64,000 nt of DNA from Ralstonia sp. A12 (GCF_000801955.1 NZ_JSZO01000002.1:186001-250000); one strand, 5' to 3'. Shown: positions 8,150 through 17,158, counted from the first letter of the stretch. The notes: generated by a model not told the origin, from the sequence alone. Numbers and translations: made by a program.

Positions 8150-9622
8150 ATGACGCGTCAAACCCTGACACGCAGCGCAGCTGGCCTGGCCGCCGTGATG
8201 GCCGTTGCAGGCGGTTATGCCTATCTGCAGAAAGACATGATCTCGCACGCGGTGGCGGCCCCCTTGGCGCCCGTGGCTGCGCAGGCTGCAGTCAATGCGC
8301 CGATGGCCGTGGCCGCGCCGATGGACTTCTCCGGCATCGTCGAGCGTTATGGCCCCGCCGTGGTCAACATCAGCACCACCGCGCATGCGCAACGCACCAG
8401 CATGCAAGGCTTGCCGCCCGGCATGAGCCCGGACGATCCGTTTGCCGAGTTCTTCAAGCGTTTCATGCCGCAGGCGCCGCAGCAGCGCGGCGACCAGATC
8501 GTGCGTGGGCTTGGCTCGGGCTTCATCGTCTCGGCTGACGGGCTGATCCTGACCAACGCCCACGTGGTGGATGGCGCGCAGGAAGTCAACGTCAAGCTGA
8601 CCGATCGCCGCGAGTTCAAGGCCAAGGTGCTGGGCGTGGACAAGCAATCCGATGTGGCTGTGCTGCGTATCTCGGCCAACAACCTGCCCGTGGTACAGAT
8701 CGGCAACCCGGCCAACACCAAGGTGGGTGAGCCGGTGGCGGCCATCGGCTCGCCGTATGGTTTCGATAACACCGTCACGGCGGGCATTGTGAGCGCCAAG
8801 TCGCGCTCACTGCCGGACGATACGTATGTGCCCTTCATCCAGACCGATGTGGCCGTGAACCCCGGCAACTCGGGCGGCCCGCTGTTCAATGTGCGCGGCG
8901 AGGTGATCGGCATCAACTCGCAGATCTACAGCCAGACCGGCGGCTACCAGGGCCTGTCGTTTGCCATCCCGATTGATGTGGCGATGAAGGTGGAGCAGCA
9001 GCTCGTGTCCACCGGCAAGGTCACACGCGGCCGTCTGGGCATTGCGGTGCAGGAGGTCGACCAGTCGTTGGCCGATTCCTTCAAGCTGCCCAAGCCCGAA
9101 GGCGCACTGGTCAACTCGGTCGAGAAGGACGGCCCCGCCGCCAAGGCGGGCCTGCAGGCCGGTGACGTGATCCTGCAGATCAACGGCGCGCGCATCGACC
9201 ACTCGGGCGACCTGCCGGAACAGGTGGCCGAGATCAAGCCGGGCACGACGGTGCCGATGCAGATCATTCGCCAGGGCAAGCCGACCACGCTGTCGGTCAC
9301 CGTGGGTGCATCCAAGGATGCGAAGGTGGCGTCCAACGCAAAGGCGGCCCCCGACCAAGGCCGCCTGGGCTTGGCGGTGCGTCCGCTGCAACCGGAAGAG
9401 AAGCGTCAGAGCGGCCTGCCAGGTGGGCTGGTGGTGATGGATGCGACCGGCCCCGCGGCCAAGGTCGGCATCCAGCCGGGTGACGTGATCCTGTCGCTCA
9501 ACGGTACGCCGGTGTCGTCGGCGCAGGAGCTGCGCACACTGGTGGATCGCGCCGGCAAGCATGTCGCGCTGCTGGTGCAGCGGGATGACACGAAGATCTT
9601 TGTGCCGCTTGATCTCGGCTGA
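8150..9622 (+). CDS. Do/DegP-family periplasmic serine endoprotease
   Basis: A 490-residue HtrA-type protease/chaperone of the MucD/DegQ kind that degrades misfolded envelope proteins. The start at 8150 is chosen for its AGAGAGGA ribosome site. An N-terminal membrane/signal segment (SAAGLAAVMAVAGGYAYL) is followed by the trypsin-like domain with His in LTNAHVVDGA, Asp in KQSDVAVLRI and Ser in NPGNSGGPLFN. Two PDZ domains follow, around GPAAKAGLQAGDVILQING and GPAAKVGIQPGDVILSLNG. It lies 151 nt after the sensor kinase, in the same direction, and is followed by an intrinsic terminator. Several paralogues usually exist in this group, so no exact gene symbol is given. Confidence 0.93.
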   Translation: MTRQTLTRSAAGLAAVMAVAGGYAYLQKDMISHAVAAPLAPVAAQAAVNAPMAVAAPMDFSGIVERYGPAVVNISTTAHAQRTSMQGLPPGMSPDDPFAEFFKRFMPQAPQQRGDQIVRGLGSGFIVSADGLILTNAHVVDGAQEVNVKLTDRREFKAKVLGVDKQSDVAVLRISANNLPVVQIGNPANTKVGEPVAAIGSPYGFDNTVTAGIVSAKSRSLPDDTYVPFIQTDVAVNPGNSGGPLFNVRGEVIGINSQIYSQTGGYQGLSFAIPIDVAMKVEQQLVSTGKVTRGRLGIAVQEVDQSLADSFKLPKPEGALVNSVEKDGPAAKAGLQAGDVILQINGARIDHSGDLPEQVAEIKPGTTVPMQIIRQGKPTTLSVTVGASKDAKVASNAKAAPDQGRLGLAVRPLQPEEKRQSGLPGGLVVMDATGPAAKVGIQPGDVILSLNGTPVSSAQELRTLVDRAGKHVALLVQRDDTKIFVPLDLG

Positions 9623-9646
9623 CGCGGGTTGAGGCCTGTGTCGCAG

Positions 9647-9680
9647 ATGGCCGGTCCTTTGGGGCCGGCCATTCTTGTTT
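9647..9680. terminator. Intrinsic terminator between the Do protease and AraC genes
   Basis: ATGGCCGG and CCGGCCAT form an 8-bp stem with a 10-nt loop, followed by TCTTGTTT. It lies between the convergent protease and AraC genes and could serve both. Confidence 0.75.
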
Positions 9681-10680
9681 ACCGCGCAAGACTCGGCGCC
9701 ACCCCTGTCCATCGCTTATAGGCCTGCGAGAACGATGACAGATCGCTGAACCCCAGTACCTGGGCAATCTCCTTCATGGACAGGCGCCCCTCCGCAATCA
9801 ACGCCTGGGCCTTTGCCTTGCGCACGGTGTTCGAGATGTCCCGGAAGCTGGCGCCTTCTTCCTGCAGCCTGCGCTTGAGCGTGCGCTCGCTGGTGTTGAG
9901 CAGGGTGGCGATGTCCTTCAACTGCGGCGGGCCATCGAACGTGTGCGTGGTCAGGTATTCCTGCAGGAAGGACACCATGTCCAGGCGAGTGCGCCGGCGC
10001 GCAAGCAGCTCTGCACACATGCGCTCGCACATCGCCGCCGTAACGGCATTTGCCTGCGGCAATGGTTGCTCAAGGAAGGCATGCTCGAAAGTGAGCGTGT
10101 TGGCGCGCTGGTTGTACCGGACTTTGGCGCCAAGCACGTTGTTCTTTCCACCAGGTTCCTCGGCGTAAGCCAGGTCAAACGCGGCGAGTGCGAATTCGCC
10201 GCCGATCACGTCGCGCGTGACACGGCACGTGGCGCCCATGGCCCGCTCAACGAAGAAGCGCTGCAGATCTGCCGGCAGTTCGGGTGACGGCGCGAAGGTG
10301 ATCACGTCGTGCCGCCCTGCGCGGCGATGCGTCATCCCAACATAGGTGAACGTCAGCGCCAGATAGCGGCGCGCGAGTGACATGGCCATCATGCCCGTCG
10401 CGCTGCTCAGCAATCCATAGCCCAGCAGCCCATACGCCGAGAGGTGGTAGGACAAGCCGACCTTCAGGCCCAGGCCAGCTTCGTGCCGGGTCAGCTTGCG
10501 CAGGTTGGACGCGACCGTCAGTTCCTGTGCAGCCAGCACCGTGAAGTCGGGATCAGCGAGTTGCTTCTGGGTGAGCTGCGAGCCTTTGAGCAAGGCCGCC
10601 GGCGCGATCTTGCGGCCGCGACCGTACTCGAGCATGAGCAAAACGGAAGCCGGACTGCGTGCAACGTTCCAGACATTCAT
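9679..10680 (-). CDS. AraC-family transcriptional regulator (arabinose-binding-like N-terminal domain type)
   Basis: A 333-residue regulator of the OruR-like group. The N-terminal part of about 200 residues (including KLTRHEAGLGLKVGLSYHL and YGLLGYGLLSSAT) fits the arabinose-binding-like domain family. The C-terminal AraC DNA-binding domain has two helix-turn-helix units (KDIATLLNTSERTLKRRLQEE and MKEIAQVLGFSDLSSFSQAYKR). The start at 10680 follows a GAGG ribosome site; the frame is open further upstream to 10785. It is divergent from the exported alpha/beta hydrolase gene (117-nt intergenic region) and is likely to regulate it, as such regulators often control the adjacent gene. The effector is unknown. 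Confidence 0.88.
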   Translation of the reverse strand: MNVWNVARSPASVLLMLEYGRGRKIAPAALLKGSQLTQKQLADPDFTVLAAQELTVASNLRKLTRHEAGLGLKVGLSYHLSAYGLLGYGLLSSATGMMAMSLARRYLALTFTYVGMTHRRAGRHDVITFAPSPELPADLQRFFVERAMGATCRVTRDVIGGEFALAAFDLAYAEEPGGKNNVLGAKVRYNQRANTLTFEHAFLEQPLPQANAVTAAMCERMCAELLARRRTRLDMVSFLQEYLTTHTFDGPPQLKDIATLLNTSERTLKRRLQEEGASFRDISNTVRKAKAQALIAEGRLSMKEIAQVLGFSDLSSFSQAYKRWTGVAPSLAR

Positions 10681-10797
10681 GGGGTACCTCGCCATGGGGG
10701 TTGGCCCAGATTCTAAAGCGGTTGGCCCGCCCCAACATCGACCGCGTTGACGTGTCCGACCAAGATGGGGCATCGCAACGCGCACCGCAACGTCACC

Positions 10798-11901
10798 ATG
10801 AACCCCGCCCCTCTTGTTAGCCGAGTGCGAGCGCTATTGCTCGCCCTTGGGCTGTCGAGCGCATTGATCGCGCCCATTCATGCCGAAGAAGCCTATCCGC
10901 CTAACCCACCTGAGACACCCGCCATGCCCAAGACCTATGCAGACCAGCCTGTCTGGCGCGAGATGCAGCAATTCCTTCCGCCCGAGTTCCAGTGGAGCGC
11001 GGGGCAACAACCACAGGAAGAATGGTGGAGCTGGAATGGCCACCGCCTGCATCTCGATACGTATCGCAACCCGCGGGCGAAGGTGAAGATCATCCTGTTC
11101 CACGGTGTGGGTACGAACGGGCGGCAGATGTCGATGATCCTGGGCGAGCCGCTGGCGCGGCGCGGCTACGAGACGATTGCCGTGGACATGCCGGAGTACG
11201 GCATGACGGAAGTGGCCAAGGGTGCGCTGGTCCGCTATGACGATTGGGTGCGCGCCGGCAGTGACCTGATCGACGCCGAACTGGCAAAGGATGACCGCCC
11301 GATCGTCCTGTACGGGCTGAGCGCAGGTGGCATGCTCACGTACCACGTGGCGGCACTGAACAAGAAGGTGAAGGGCATCGTCGGCATGACCTTTCTTGAC
11401 CAGCGCCTGCAGCAGGTGCGCGACGAGACCGCCCTTAACCGGTTCATGAGCCGCGTGGGCGGCCCGTTGTTGAACCTCTCCGCCAGGACGCCGTTGAAGG
11501 TCATGCGTATGCCGATGACGCTGGCCAGCCAGATGTCTGCGCTGGTCAACAACGATGCCGCCCTGAAGGTCTGGCTGTCTGACAAGCGCTCCGCAGGCAA
11601 TGCGATGACGATGGCCTTTCTCAGCAGCTATATGTCCTATCAGCCGGTGACGGAGCCGGAGGATTTCGACGTCTGCCCGATCCTGCTGACCCAACCGGCT
11701 GCGGACCGATGGACCCCCTTGCACCTGAGCGAGCCGTTCCTCAACCGCATCCAGAAGGTGCCGGTGAAGGTCGTCATGCTGGAGAACGCGGGGCACTATC
11801 CGCTTGAGCAACCAGGGCTGTCGCAGATGGTGGAGGCCATCGATGCGTTCTACCGTGCAAGCGTGGGTCTGGAGTCGGCGCAGGTCAGTGCAGCACCTTG
11901 A
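10798..11901 (+). CDS. Exported alpha/beta hydrolase
   Basis: A 367-residue hydrolase with an N-terminal signal peptide (about residues 10-30, ending PIHA-EEAY), hence probably periplasmic or secreted. The fold is shown by the oxyanion segment LFHGVGTNGRQM, the nucleophile elbow YGLSAGGML (Ser) and the late histidine in LENAGHYPLEQPG; a candidate acid lies in the PAADRWTPLHLSEP region. Substrate unknown; a lipase/esterase or monoacylglycerol-lipase-like role is possible. The ATG at 10798 was chosen because the signal peptide follows directly; an earlier in-frame start exists at 10747. Divergent from the AraC gene; its 3' end overlaps the convergent transporter gene by 17 nt. Confidence 0.8.
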   Translation: MNPAPLVSRVRALLLALGLSSALIAPIHAEEAYPPNPPETPAMPKTYADQPVWREMQQFLPPEFQWSAGQQPQEEWWSWNGHRLHLDTYRNPRAKVKIILFHGVGTNGRQMSMILGEPLARRGYETIAVDMPEYGMTEVAKGALVRYDDWVRAGSDLIDAELAKDDRPIVLYGLSAGGMLTYHVAALNKKVKGIVGMTFLDQRLQQVRDETALNRFMSRVGGPLLNLSARTPLKVMRMPMTLASQMSALVNNDAALKVWLSDKRSAGNAMTMAFLSSYMSYQPVTEPEDFDVCPILLTQPAADRWTPLHLSEPFLNRIQKVPVKVVMLENAGHYPLEQPGLSQMVEAIDAFYRASVGLESAQVSAAP

Positions 11902-13204
11902 GCAGAAGCGTCGCGCAAACAATCATCGCGGCTCCGCCGATGCGCGTTGAAATCTGCGCGAACGGCATCAAGCCCATGCGGTTGGACGCCGACAGAATGG
12001 CCACATCACCCGTGCCACCAAGCCCGCTGTGGCACGCGGTAACGATGCCCGATTCCACTGGATACATCCCCAGCCATTTGCCGACGAAGAAGCCCGAGCC
12101 GACGAGCGCCAGCACCGTGGCCGCGCAGATTGCGAAGTAGCCCGGCGTGAAGGCCGCCACCAGCTCCTTCCACGACACGAACAGCGCGCCCAGGCCGACC
12201 AAGATGGCGAAGGTCAGGTTGGTCGAGACGAACCGGTACATCTGGTAGGCGCCCAGTTCCATCTTTTGCGGCAGCACCTTGGACACCTTCAGCAGCGCCG
12301 CGCTGATGATCATCAGGATCGGCCCCGGAATGCCTGTGAACTGCGAGAGCAGCGCCCCGAAGATGAAGAACGCGCAACTGATCATCAGGCCGGCGCCCAT
12401 GAGGCTCAGGTTGATGGGCACGTCGGTGTGGCTGTTGCTGAGCAGGTCGGCATCGTTGCCGGATTTGACCAGATCGCCATTGCCGCTGAGGTGCGGTCGC
12501 CTCTCGCCCAGTGTCTTGAGCACACCGCTTGCCAGGATGGCGACCACGTTGCCGAGCAGCGCGGCCGGCACCAGCATGGCGATCAGCTCTGCCTGCGGCC
12601 GGCCCAGGATTTCCGAATAGCCGATCGACAGCGGCAGGATGCCCTCACCAATGCCGCCCCCCACGATGGGAATGACGATGAAGAAGAACGTGTGCTTTGG
12701 GTCATAGCCGAAGAACAGCCCGACCGTGATACCCGCCGCGATGGCCGCCAGCGTGCCCACCAGCAGCGGGATGAACATGCGCGCGAACCCCTGCACCAGC
12801 ACCCGGTGGCTCATGCCTAGGATGCTGCCGGCCACCAGACAGGCGATGTACAGATACTGCAGGTTGGCCGTCTTCATGGTGGTGGTGATGGCCTTTAGCA
12901 TCTCGGGGTCGATCGCTTTGTAGCCGACCAGCGCTGACGGTACGAACAGGCACAGGATGGCCGCGCCGCCAATGTGCTTGAAGACAGGCAATCGGGCGCC
13001 GATCTCGCCCAGCAGGAAGCCGAGCAGCATCAGCACCGCAAAGCCGCCGATCATGTCATTGGGCAGTTTCTTGTTGAGCGCCGCCAATACGGTGATGACG
13101 GCGATCGTCACATACACGGGAAGCGGCAGCGGCCCGATCTTGTAGTCGACGAGCGTGCGCCATAGGCTGGCACGCGCGGTCTGCACCTGGATGGATGCTT
13201 CCAT
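11885..13204 (-). CDS. 2-hydroxycarboxylate transporter family (CitS/MleP-like) symporter
   Basis: A 439-residue inner-membrane secondary transporter with about 11 hydrophobic segments. Two re-entrant-loop signatures of the 2HCT family are plain: GGGIGEGILPLS near the middle and GLGGTGDVAILSASNRMG near the C-terminus, followed by the conserved ISTRIGG segment carrying the substrate-binding arginine. Known members carry citrate, malate, citramalate or lactate with Na+ or H+. A GGAG ribosome site precedes the ATG. The leuCD-like genes lie 97 nt upstream on the same strand, so the three probably form an operon in which the importer supplies substrate to the hydratase (inference). Confidence 0.9.
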   Translation of the reverse strand: MEASIQVQTARASLWRTLVDYKIGPLPLPVYVTIAVITVLAALNKKLPNDMIGGFAVLMLLGFLLGEIGARLPVFKHIGGAAILCLFVPSALVGYKAIDPEMLKAITTTMKTANLQYLYIACLVAGSILGMSHRVLVQGFARMFIPLLVGTLAAIAAGITVGLFFGYDPKHTFFFIVIPIVGGGIGEGILPLSIGYSEILGRPQAELIAMLVPAALLGNVVAILASGVLKTLGERRPHLSGNGDLVKSGNDADLLSNSHTDVPINLSLMGAGLMISCAFFIFGALLSQFTGIPGPILMIISAALLKVSKVLPQKMELGAYQMYRFVSTNLTFAILVGLGALFVSWKELVAAFTPGYFAICAATVLALVGSGFFVGKWLGMYPVESGIVTACHSGLGGTGDVAILSASNRMGLMPFAQISTRIGGAAMIVCATLLLKVLH

Positions 13205-13301
13205 GGTTGTCTCCTGGTTGGACGCACGGCGCGCCTCGTCTTGAGCGAGGTGGTGGAGCGCCGGCGCTGTCTGTGTGTGTTGAAGAACCTGCGGGCTAGC
13301 C

Positions 13302-13964
13302 TCAGAGGCTGCTGCCCGGCGTCATTGCGGCAAGGCGTGCGCGCGTGGTGGCGGCAACATCGCGCAGCCAGGGGCGCGTTTTCCAGTGCGCTTGCTGGAA
13401 GGTGTTGATCTCGCCCCAGCGCGCCAGCGTGGCGCCGATCATGTCCAGGCCGTGCAGGAACATGTGGCGATGGCGTTCAGACAACGAGAACGTCGCCTCG
13501 ACGCTGTGGCTGCGCACGATCATCGTTTCGACGTCGATGGCGATGTGGCTGGTGGCCGTGTTGGACGCGTCGGCCAGGATGCGCTCGACCGTTGCCGGGT
13601 CGAGCATCACCAGCAGCAGACGGTTGTTCATCGCGTTGCTGTAGAAAATCTCGCCAAAGCTCGGCGCGATGACGGCCCGGATGCCGAACTGCTGCAGGCC
13701 CCACACGGCGTGCTCACGGCTGGAGCCGCAGCCGAAGTTGCTGCCGCCCACCAGGATGGATGCGCCTTCATACGCTGGCTGGTTTAGGACGAACGCGCTG
13801 CGCGGCTGGTGATTGGCGTCGTAGCGCAGGTCGTAGAGCAGGCCCTTGTCGAGACCGGATTTGTCGATGCCGCGCAGGAACTGCTTGGGCATGATCTGAT
13901 CGGTGTCGAGGTTGGGTGTCGGCAGCGGCGCGGCGATGCCTTCAATGCGTTGGGTGTCAGACAT
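13302..13964 (-). CDS. leuD: LeuD-like hydratase small subunit (3-isopropylmalate dehydratase family)
   Basis: A 220-residue swivel-domain subunit. NLDTDQIMPKQFLRGIDKSG and GGSNFGCGSSREHAVWGL are the family signatures, and the IAPSFGEIFYSNAMNN segment is also conserved. It partners the LeuC-like protein encoded just upstream, with which it overlaps by 8 nt. Classical LeuCD isomerises 2- and 3-isopropylmalate, but paralogues act as maleate, citraconate or dimethylmaleate hydratases. Here no leuB or leuA is adjacent; instead there are a 2HCT importer and a TtuA/DmlR-like LysR, which argues for a catabolic paralogue. The gene symbol reflects family, not proven substrate. Confidence 0.85.
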   Translation of the reverse strand: MSDTQRIEGIAAPLPTPNLDTDQIMPKQFLRGIDKSGLDKGLLYDLRYDANHQPRSAFVLNQPAYEGASILVGGSNFGCGSSREHAVWGLQQFGIRAVIAPSFGEIFYSNAMNNRLLLVMLDPATVERILADASNTATSHIAIDVETMIVRSHSVEATFSLSERHRHMFLHGLDMIGATLARWGEINTFQQAHWKTRPWLRDVAATTRARLAAMTPGSSL

Positions 13965-15363
13965 GGGCAGCCTCGGCGTGTTGTGCTTGCAGTTGGCGGA
14001 CGTCGGTGATGCAGCCGGTGATGGCGGCGGCGGCGGCCATGGCGGGGCTCATCAGGTGCGTGATGCCGCCGCGCCCCTGGCGCCCTTCGAAGTTGCGGTT
14101 GGTGGTGGACGCACAGCGCTCGCCGGGGGCGAGAAAGTCGTCGTTCATGGCCAGGCACATCGAGCAGCCTGGCTGACGCCATTCAAAACCGCTGGCCTGG
14201 AGCACGTCGGCAATGCCTTCCTGCTCGGCTTGGCGGCGTACCGCACCCGAGCCCGGCACGACCATGGCGCGCACACCGGGTGCCACCTTGCGGCCCTTGA
14301 CGATGGCGGCGACCGCACGCAGGTCTTCAATGCGCGCGTTCGTGCACGAGCCAATGAACACCCGCTGCACGGGCACGCCTGCGATGGCAGTACCGGCTTG
14401 CAGACCCGTGTAGCGCAACGCCTGAGCGGAGGCCGCATCCGGCTGCGGGATCATTCCCGTCACGGGGATTGCCTGATCGGGGCTCGTGCCCCACGTCACA
14501 TACGGTGCAACGTCGCGTGCGTCGAAGCGGTGTTCGGCATCGAACCGCGCATCGGCATCGCTGAACAACTGGCGCCAGTCAGCAAGCGCAGCACTGGCGT
14601 GCGTGTGCGCCACGTCGCGCGCATGTTCGAGCACGTAACGCGTGGCCTTGGCGTCTGGCGCAATCAGCGCGCCGCGCGCACCGGCTTCCACGGCCATGTT
14701 GCACAGGGTCATGCGCGCTTCCATGGAGAGCGCCGCGATGGCGCTGCCTGTGAACTCGACCACGTAACCACGTGCACCCTGCGCACCGATGCGGCTGATG
14801 ATGTTCAGGATCAGGTCTTTGGCGGTGGTGCCGATGGGCAGCTCGCCGTCCACACGGATGCGCATGTCTTGCGCCAGCCGGTAGACCAGGGTTTGCGTGG
14901 CCAGCACGTGTTCGACTTCCGATGTGCCGATGCCGAACCCCAGCGCGCCAAATGCGCCGTAGGTGGTCGTGTGGCTGTCTCCGCAGAGCACCACCATGCC
15001 CGGGCGGATCATGCCCAGCTCCGGCGCGATCACGTGTTCGATGCCCTGCAGGGCGTCGTTCGTGTCGAACAGCACGATGCCGTGTTCGCTGCAGTTCTTC
15101 GCCAGGTTGGATGCCTGCAGCGCAGAGGCCGGGTCCTGGATGACGCGCACGCGCACCGGGTGCGTGGGGATGATGTGGTCGACCACGGCCATCTGCTGGC
15201 CCGGCACGGCGACTGCGCGGCCGGCTTCTGCCAGGCCCGCAAAGGCCTGCGGGCTGGTGTACTCGTTCATGATGTGCAGGTCTGCGTAGAGCAGCACGTT
15301 TTGCGCATCGAGCTGGGCAATGGTGTGTGACTCCACCAGCTTTTGATACAACGTCTTTGCCAT
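13957..15363 (-). CDS. leuC: LeuC-like hydratase large subunit, [4Fe-4S] aconitase superfamily
   Basis: A 468-residue catalytic subunit of an isopropylmalate-isomerase-type hydro-lyase. Cluster cysteines are visible: one in FIGSCTNARIEDLRA and two in GCSMCLAMNDD. Active-site and substrate segments include DSHTTTYGAFGALGFGIGTS and NRNFEGRQGRGG. A strong GGAGGAAGC ribosome site precedes the ATG. It is first of an apparent leuC-leuD-2HCT operon, divergent from a LysR gene 131 nt away. Substrate is open: leucine biosynthesis (second copy), or hydration of maleate or citraconate to D-malate or citramalate, which better suits the neighbours (inference). Confidence 0.87.
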   Translation of the reverse strand: MAKTLYQKLVESHTIAQLDAQNVLLYADLHIMNEYTSPQAFAGLAEAGRAVAVPGQQMAVVDHIIPTHPVRVRVIQDPASALQASNLAKNCSEHGIVLFDTNDALQGIEHVIAPELGMIRPGMVVLCGDSHTTTYGAFGALGFGIGTSEVEHVLATQTLVYRLAQDMRIRVDGELPIGTTAKDLILNIISRIGAQGARGYVVEFTGSAIAALSMEARMTLCNMAVEAGARGALIAPDAKATRYVLEHARDVAHTHASAALADWRQLFSDADARFDAEHRFDARDVAPYVTWGTSPDQAIPVTGMIPQPDAASAQALRYTGLQAGTAIAGVPVQRVFIGSCTNARIEDLRAVAAIVKGRKVAPGVRAMVVPGSGAVRRQAEQEGIADVLQASGFEWRQPGCSMCLAMNDDFLAPGERCASTTNRNFEGRQGRGGITHLMSPAMAAAAAITGCITDVRQLQAQHAEAAHV

Positions 15364-15482
15364 GCTTCCTCCAAGTCGGGTGGCCGGCCGGTTGTACCTA
15401 TCAGGCCCGGACCACTGGCGAACTGGAGTGTAGATATGCAGAAGAGTTTTATAATTGGCCGGTAACTTTATCTATTCTTCAT

Positions 15483-15492
15483 TTCAATTGAA
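15483..15492. promoter_or_regulatory. TTCAATTGAA palindrome in the leuC/LysR intergenic region
   Basis: A perfect 10-bp palindrome directly before the LysR ATG at 15495, in an AT-rich 131-bp divergent region that also holds a TATAAT-like box near 15450. There is no ribosome site before the LysR ATG, so the LysR mRNA may be leaderless. A role as LysR operator is an inference. Confidence 0.35.
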
Positions 15493-15494
15493 TA

Positions 15495-16415
15495 ATGGAT
15501 CGCGTATCGGATCTGGAGTTTTTCACCCAGCTGGTCAAGCAGGGCTCGCTGGCGGCACTGGCGCGCGAGCTGGGCGTGACGCCGCCGGCCATCACCGCGC
15601 GCCTGGCGCAGTTGGAGAAGCGGCTGGGCGTGCGGCTGCTCAACCGCACCACGCGCCGGCTGAGCGTCACCCACGAAGGGGAGATCTATCTGGCCACCGG
15701 CGCGCGGTTGCTTGAAGAACTGCAGGAGCTGGAGCAGACCGTCTCCAGCAGCCGGGGCACCCCCAAGGGGTTGCTGCGGGTGAATGCGACGTTTGGGTTC
15801 GGGCGCCGGCATATCGCGCCGGCTGTGGTGGAGTTTGCGCGGCGCTATCCCGAGGTGGAGCTGCAGCTTGAGCTGACGGACCGCTCCGTCAATCTGGCTG
15901 ACAAGGCGTTCGACATCGGCATCTGGTTTGGCACGGTGCCGGACTCGCGCATGGTGGCGCGCAAGATTGTCAGCAACCGCCGGCTGCTGTGCGCGTCGCC
16001 CGCGTACTTGCAACGCGCGGGCGTGCCGCAGGTGCCGCGCGATCTGCAATCGCACCAGTGCATCGTGCTGCGCGAGAGCGATGCGGCTTACGGTACGTGG
16101 TACTTCACGCGTGCGAGCAAACAGGAGACCGTCAAGGTGCGCGGCGTGCTCAGCACCAACGATGGCGAAACCGGTGTGGTGTGGGCGCTGGCCGGCTATG
16201 GAATCCTGATGCGCTCCGAATGGGATATCCACGAACACGTGCGCGCGGGGCGCCTGGTGCCCGTGTTGGCCGACTGGGCATTGCCTGCAGCTGACGTCTA
16301 TGCGGTGTATCCGGAGCGCGCCAACCTGTCGGCCAAGGTGAGCGCGTTCATCGACTTTCTGACGGACTGGTTTGGGCAAGAGGCGGCGTGGGTGGAAGCT
16401 CGCCGCCGCCCGTGA
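15495..16415 (+). CDS. LysR-family transcriptional regulator (TtuA/DmlR-like)
   Basis: A 306-residue LysR regulator. The N-terminal winged helix-turn-helix covers about residues 1-60 (QGSLAALARELGVTPPAITA, LLNRTTRRLSVTHEG). The effector-binding domain follows, with GLLRVNATFGFGRRHIAPAV and FDIGIWFG. It clearly resembles the second LysR at 36315-37244, with near-identical stretches such as GLLRVNAT-GFGR-HIAP and NRRLLCASP. It is divergent from leuCD-2HCT and is the likely activator of that unit. Effector unknown; a C4 or C5 hydroxy-dicarboxylate is plausible from the transporter. Confidence 0.88.
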   Translation: MDRVSDLEFFTQLVKQGSLAALARELGVTPPAITARLAQLEKRLGVRLLNRTTRRLSVTHEGEIYLATGARLLEELQELEQTVSSSRGTPKGLLRVNATFGFGRRHIAPAVVEFARRYPEVELQLELTDRSVNLADKAFDIGIWFGTVPDSRMVARKIVSNRRLLCASPAYLQRAGVPQVPRDLQSHQCIVLRESDAAYGTWYFTRASKQETVKVRGVLSTNDGETGVVWALAGYGILMRSEWDIHEHVRAGRLVPVLADWALPAADVYAVYPERANLSAKVSAFIDFLTDWFGQEAAWVEARRRP

Positions 16416-16429
16416 TGTGAGCTTTCGCG

Positions 16430-17158
16430 TTAAGCGAGTTTCCGTGCGCCTTGCACGTGCTCCGCTTCCAGATACATCTGCAGCACGGCATCGCGCTTTT
16501 CCAGCAAGTGCTGGCGCAGGATGCCCGACAGTGCCTTGCCGTCGCGGGCTTCCAACGCCTTGATCATCTCTTCGTGATCGTGCACAGCGCGGTCCCACTT
16601 GTCGCCGAGCTGATTTGAGCGAAACCGCATCGCCATGACCCGGCGGTTGATCGACAGATATGTGTTGCGCAGCACCGAGTTGCGTGCGGCCTCGTTGATG
16701 CGGTTGTGGATTTCCTGGTTGCGGCTGTAGTAACCAGGTAGATCGTTCTGCACGCGGCACGCCAGCATCGCGTAGTGCAGCGCCTTGATCTCGGCCAGTT
16801 CCACGGGCGTGATGCGCTCGCAAGCCAACTCGCCAGAAAACGCCTCCAGCCCCGACATCAGCTCGAACGTCTCGCGGATCTCCGATTCGCTCATGCGGTA
16901 GACACTCGCGCCGCGGTTGGGCGACAGCACGAGCAGCCCCTCCGCAGCCAGCACCTTGAATGCCTCGCGCAGCGGCGTGCGCGAGATGCCCAGCGTCTCG
17001 CACAACTCGCGCTCGTTCAGGCGCATGCCCGGCGCCAGCACGCCTTCCACGATGAACTTGCGCAGGTGCTCGACCACCGTGTCGTGCAGGCGCTGGCGCT
17101 CCAGCCGGGGCAGCGCCGGGGCACTGCTGCTCACACCCACATCTTCTGAATCTTGCAT
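16430..17158 (-). CDS. GntR/FadR-family transcriptional regulator with FCD domain
   Basis: A 242-residue regulator. The N-terminal GntR helix-turn-helix is seen as LAPGMRLNERELCETLGISR and TPLREAFKVLAAEGL. The C-terminal FCD ligand domain has the metal/ligand-type histidine-containing helices (NQEIHNRINEAARNS, HDHEEMIKALEARD). The ATG at 17158 follows an AAAGGA ribosome site; the frame is open to 17230. The start codon itself lies inside a TTGCATGCAA palindrome, suggesting autoregulation. It is divergent from the aminotransferase/MFS/hydratase/dehydrogenase unit, which it probably controls; a longer copy of the same palindrome sits in front of that unit. Confidence 0.9.
   Translation of the reverse strand: MQDSEDVGVSSSAPALPRLERQRLHDTVVEHLRKFIVEGVLAPGMRLNERELCETLGISRTPLREAFKVLAAEGLLVLSPNRGASVYRMSESEIRETFELMSGLEAFSGELACERITPVELAEIKALHYAMLACRVQNDLPGYYSRNQEIHNRINEAARNSVLRNTYLSINRRVMAMRFRSNQLGDKWDRAVHDHEEMIKALEARDGKALSGILRQHLLEKRDAVLQMYLEAEHVQGARKLA

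Noticed and set aside
13903-15330. Plus-strand open frame of 475 codons
   Set aside because: Antisense to leuC, which has all cluster cysteines; shadow frame composition.
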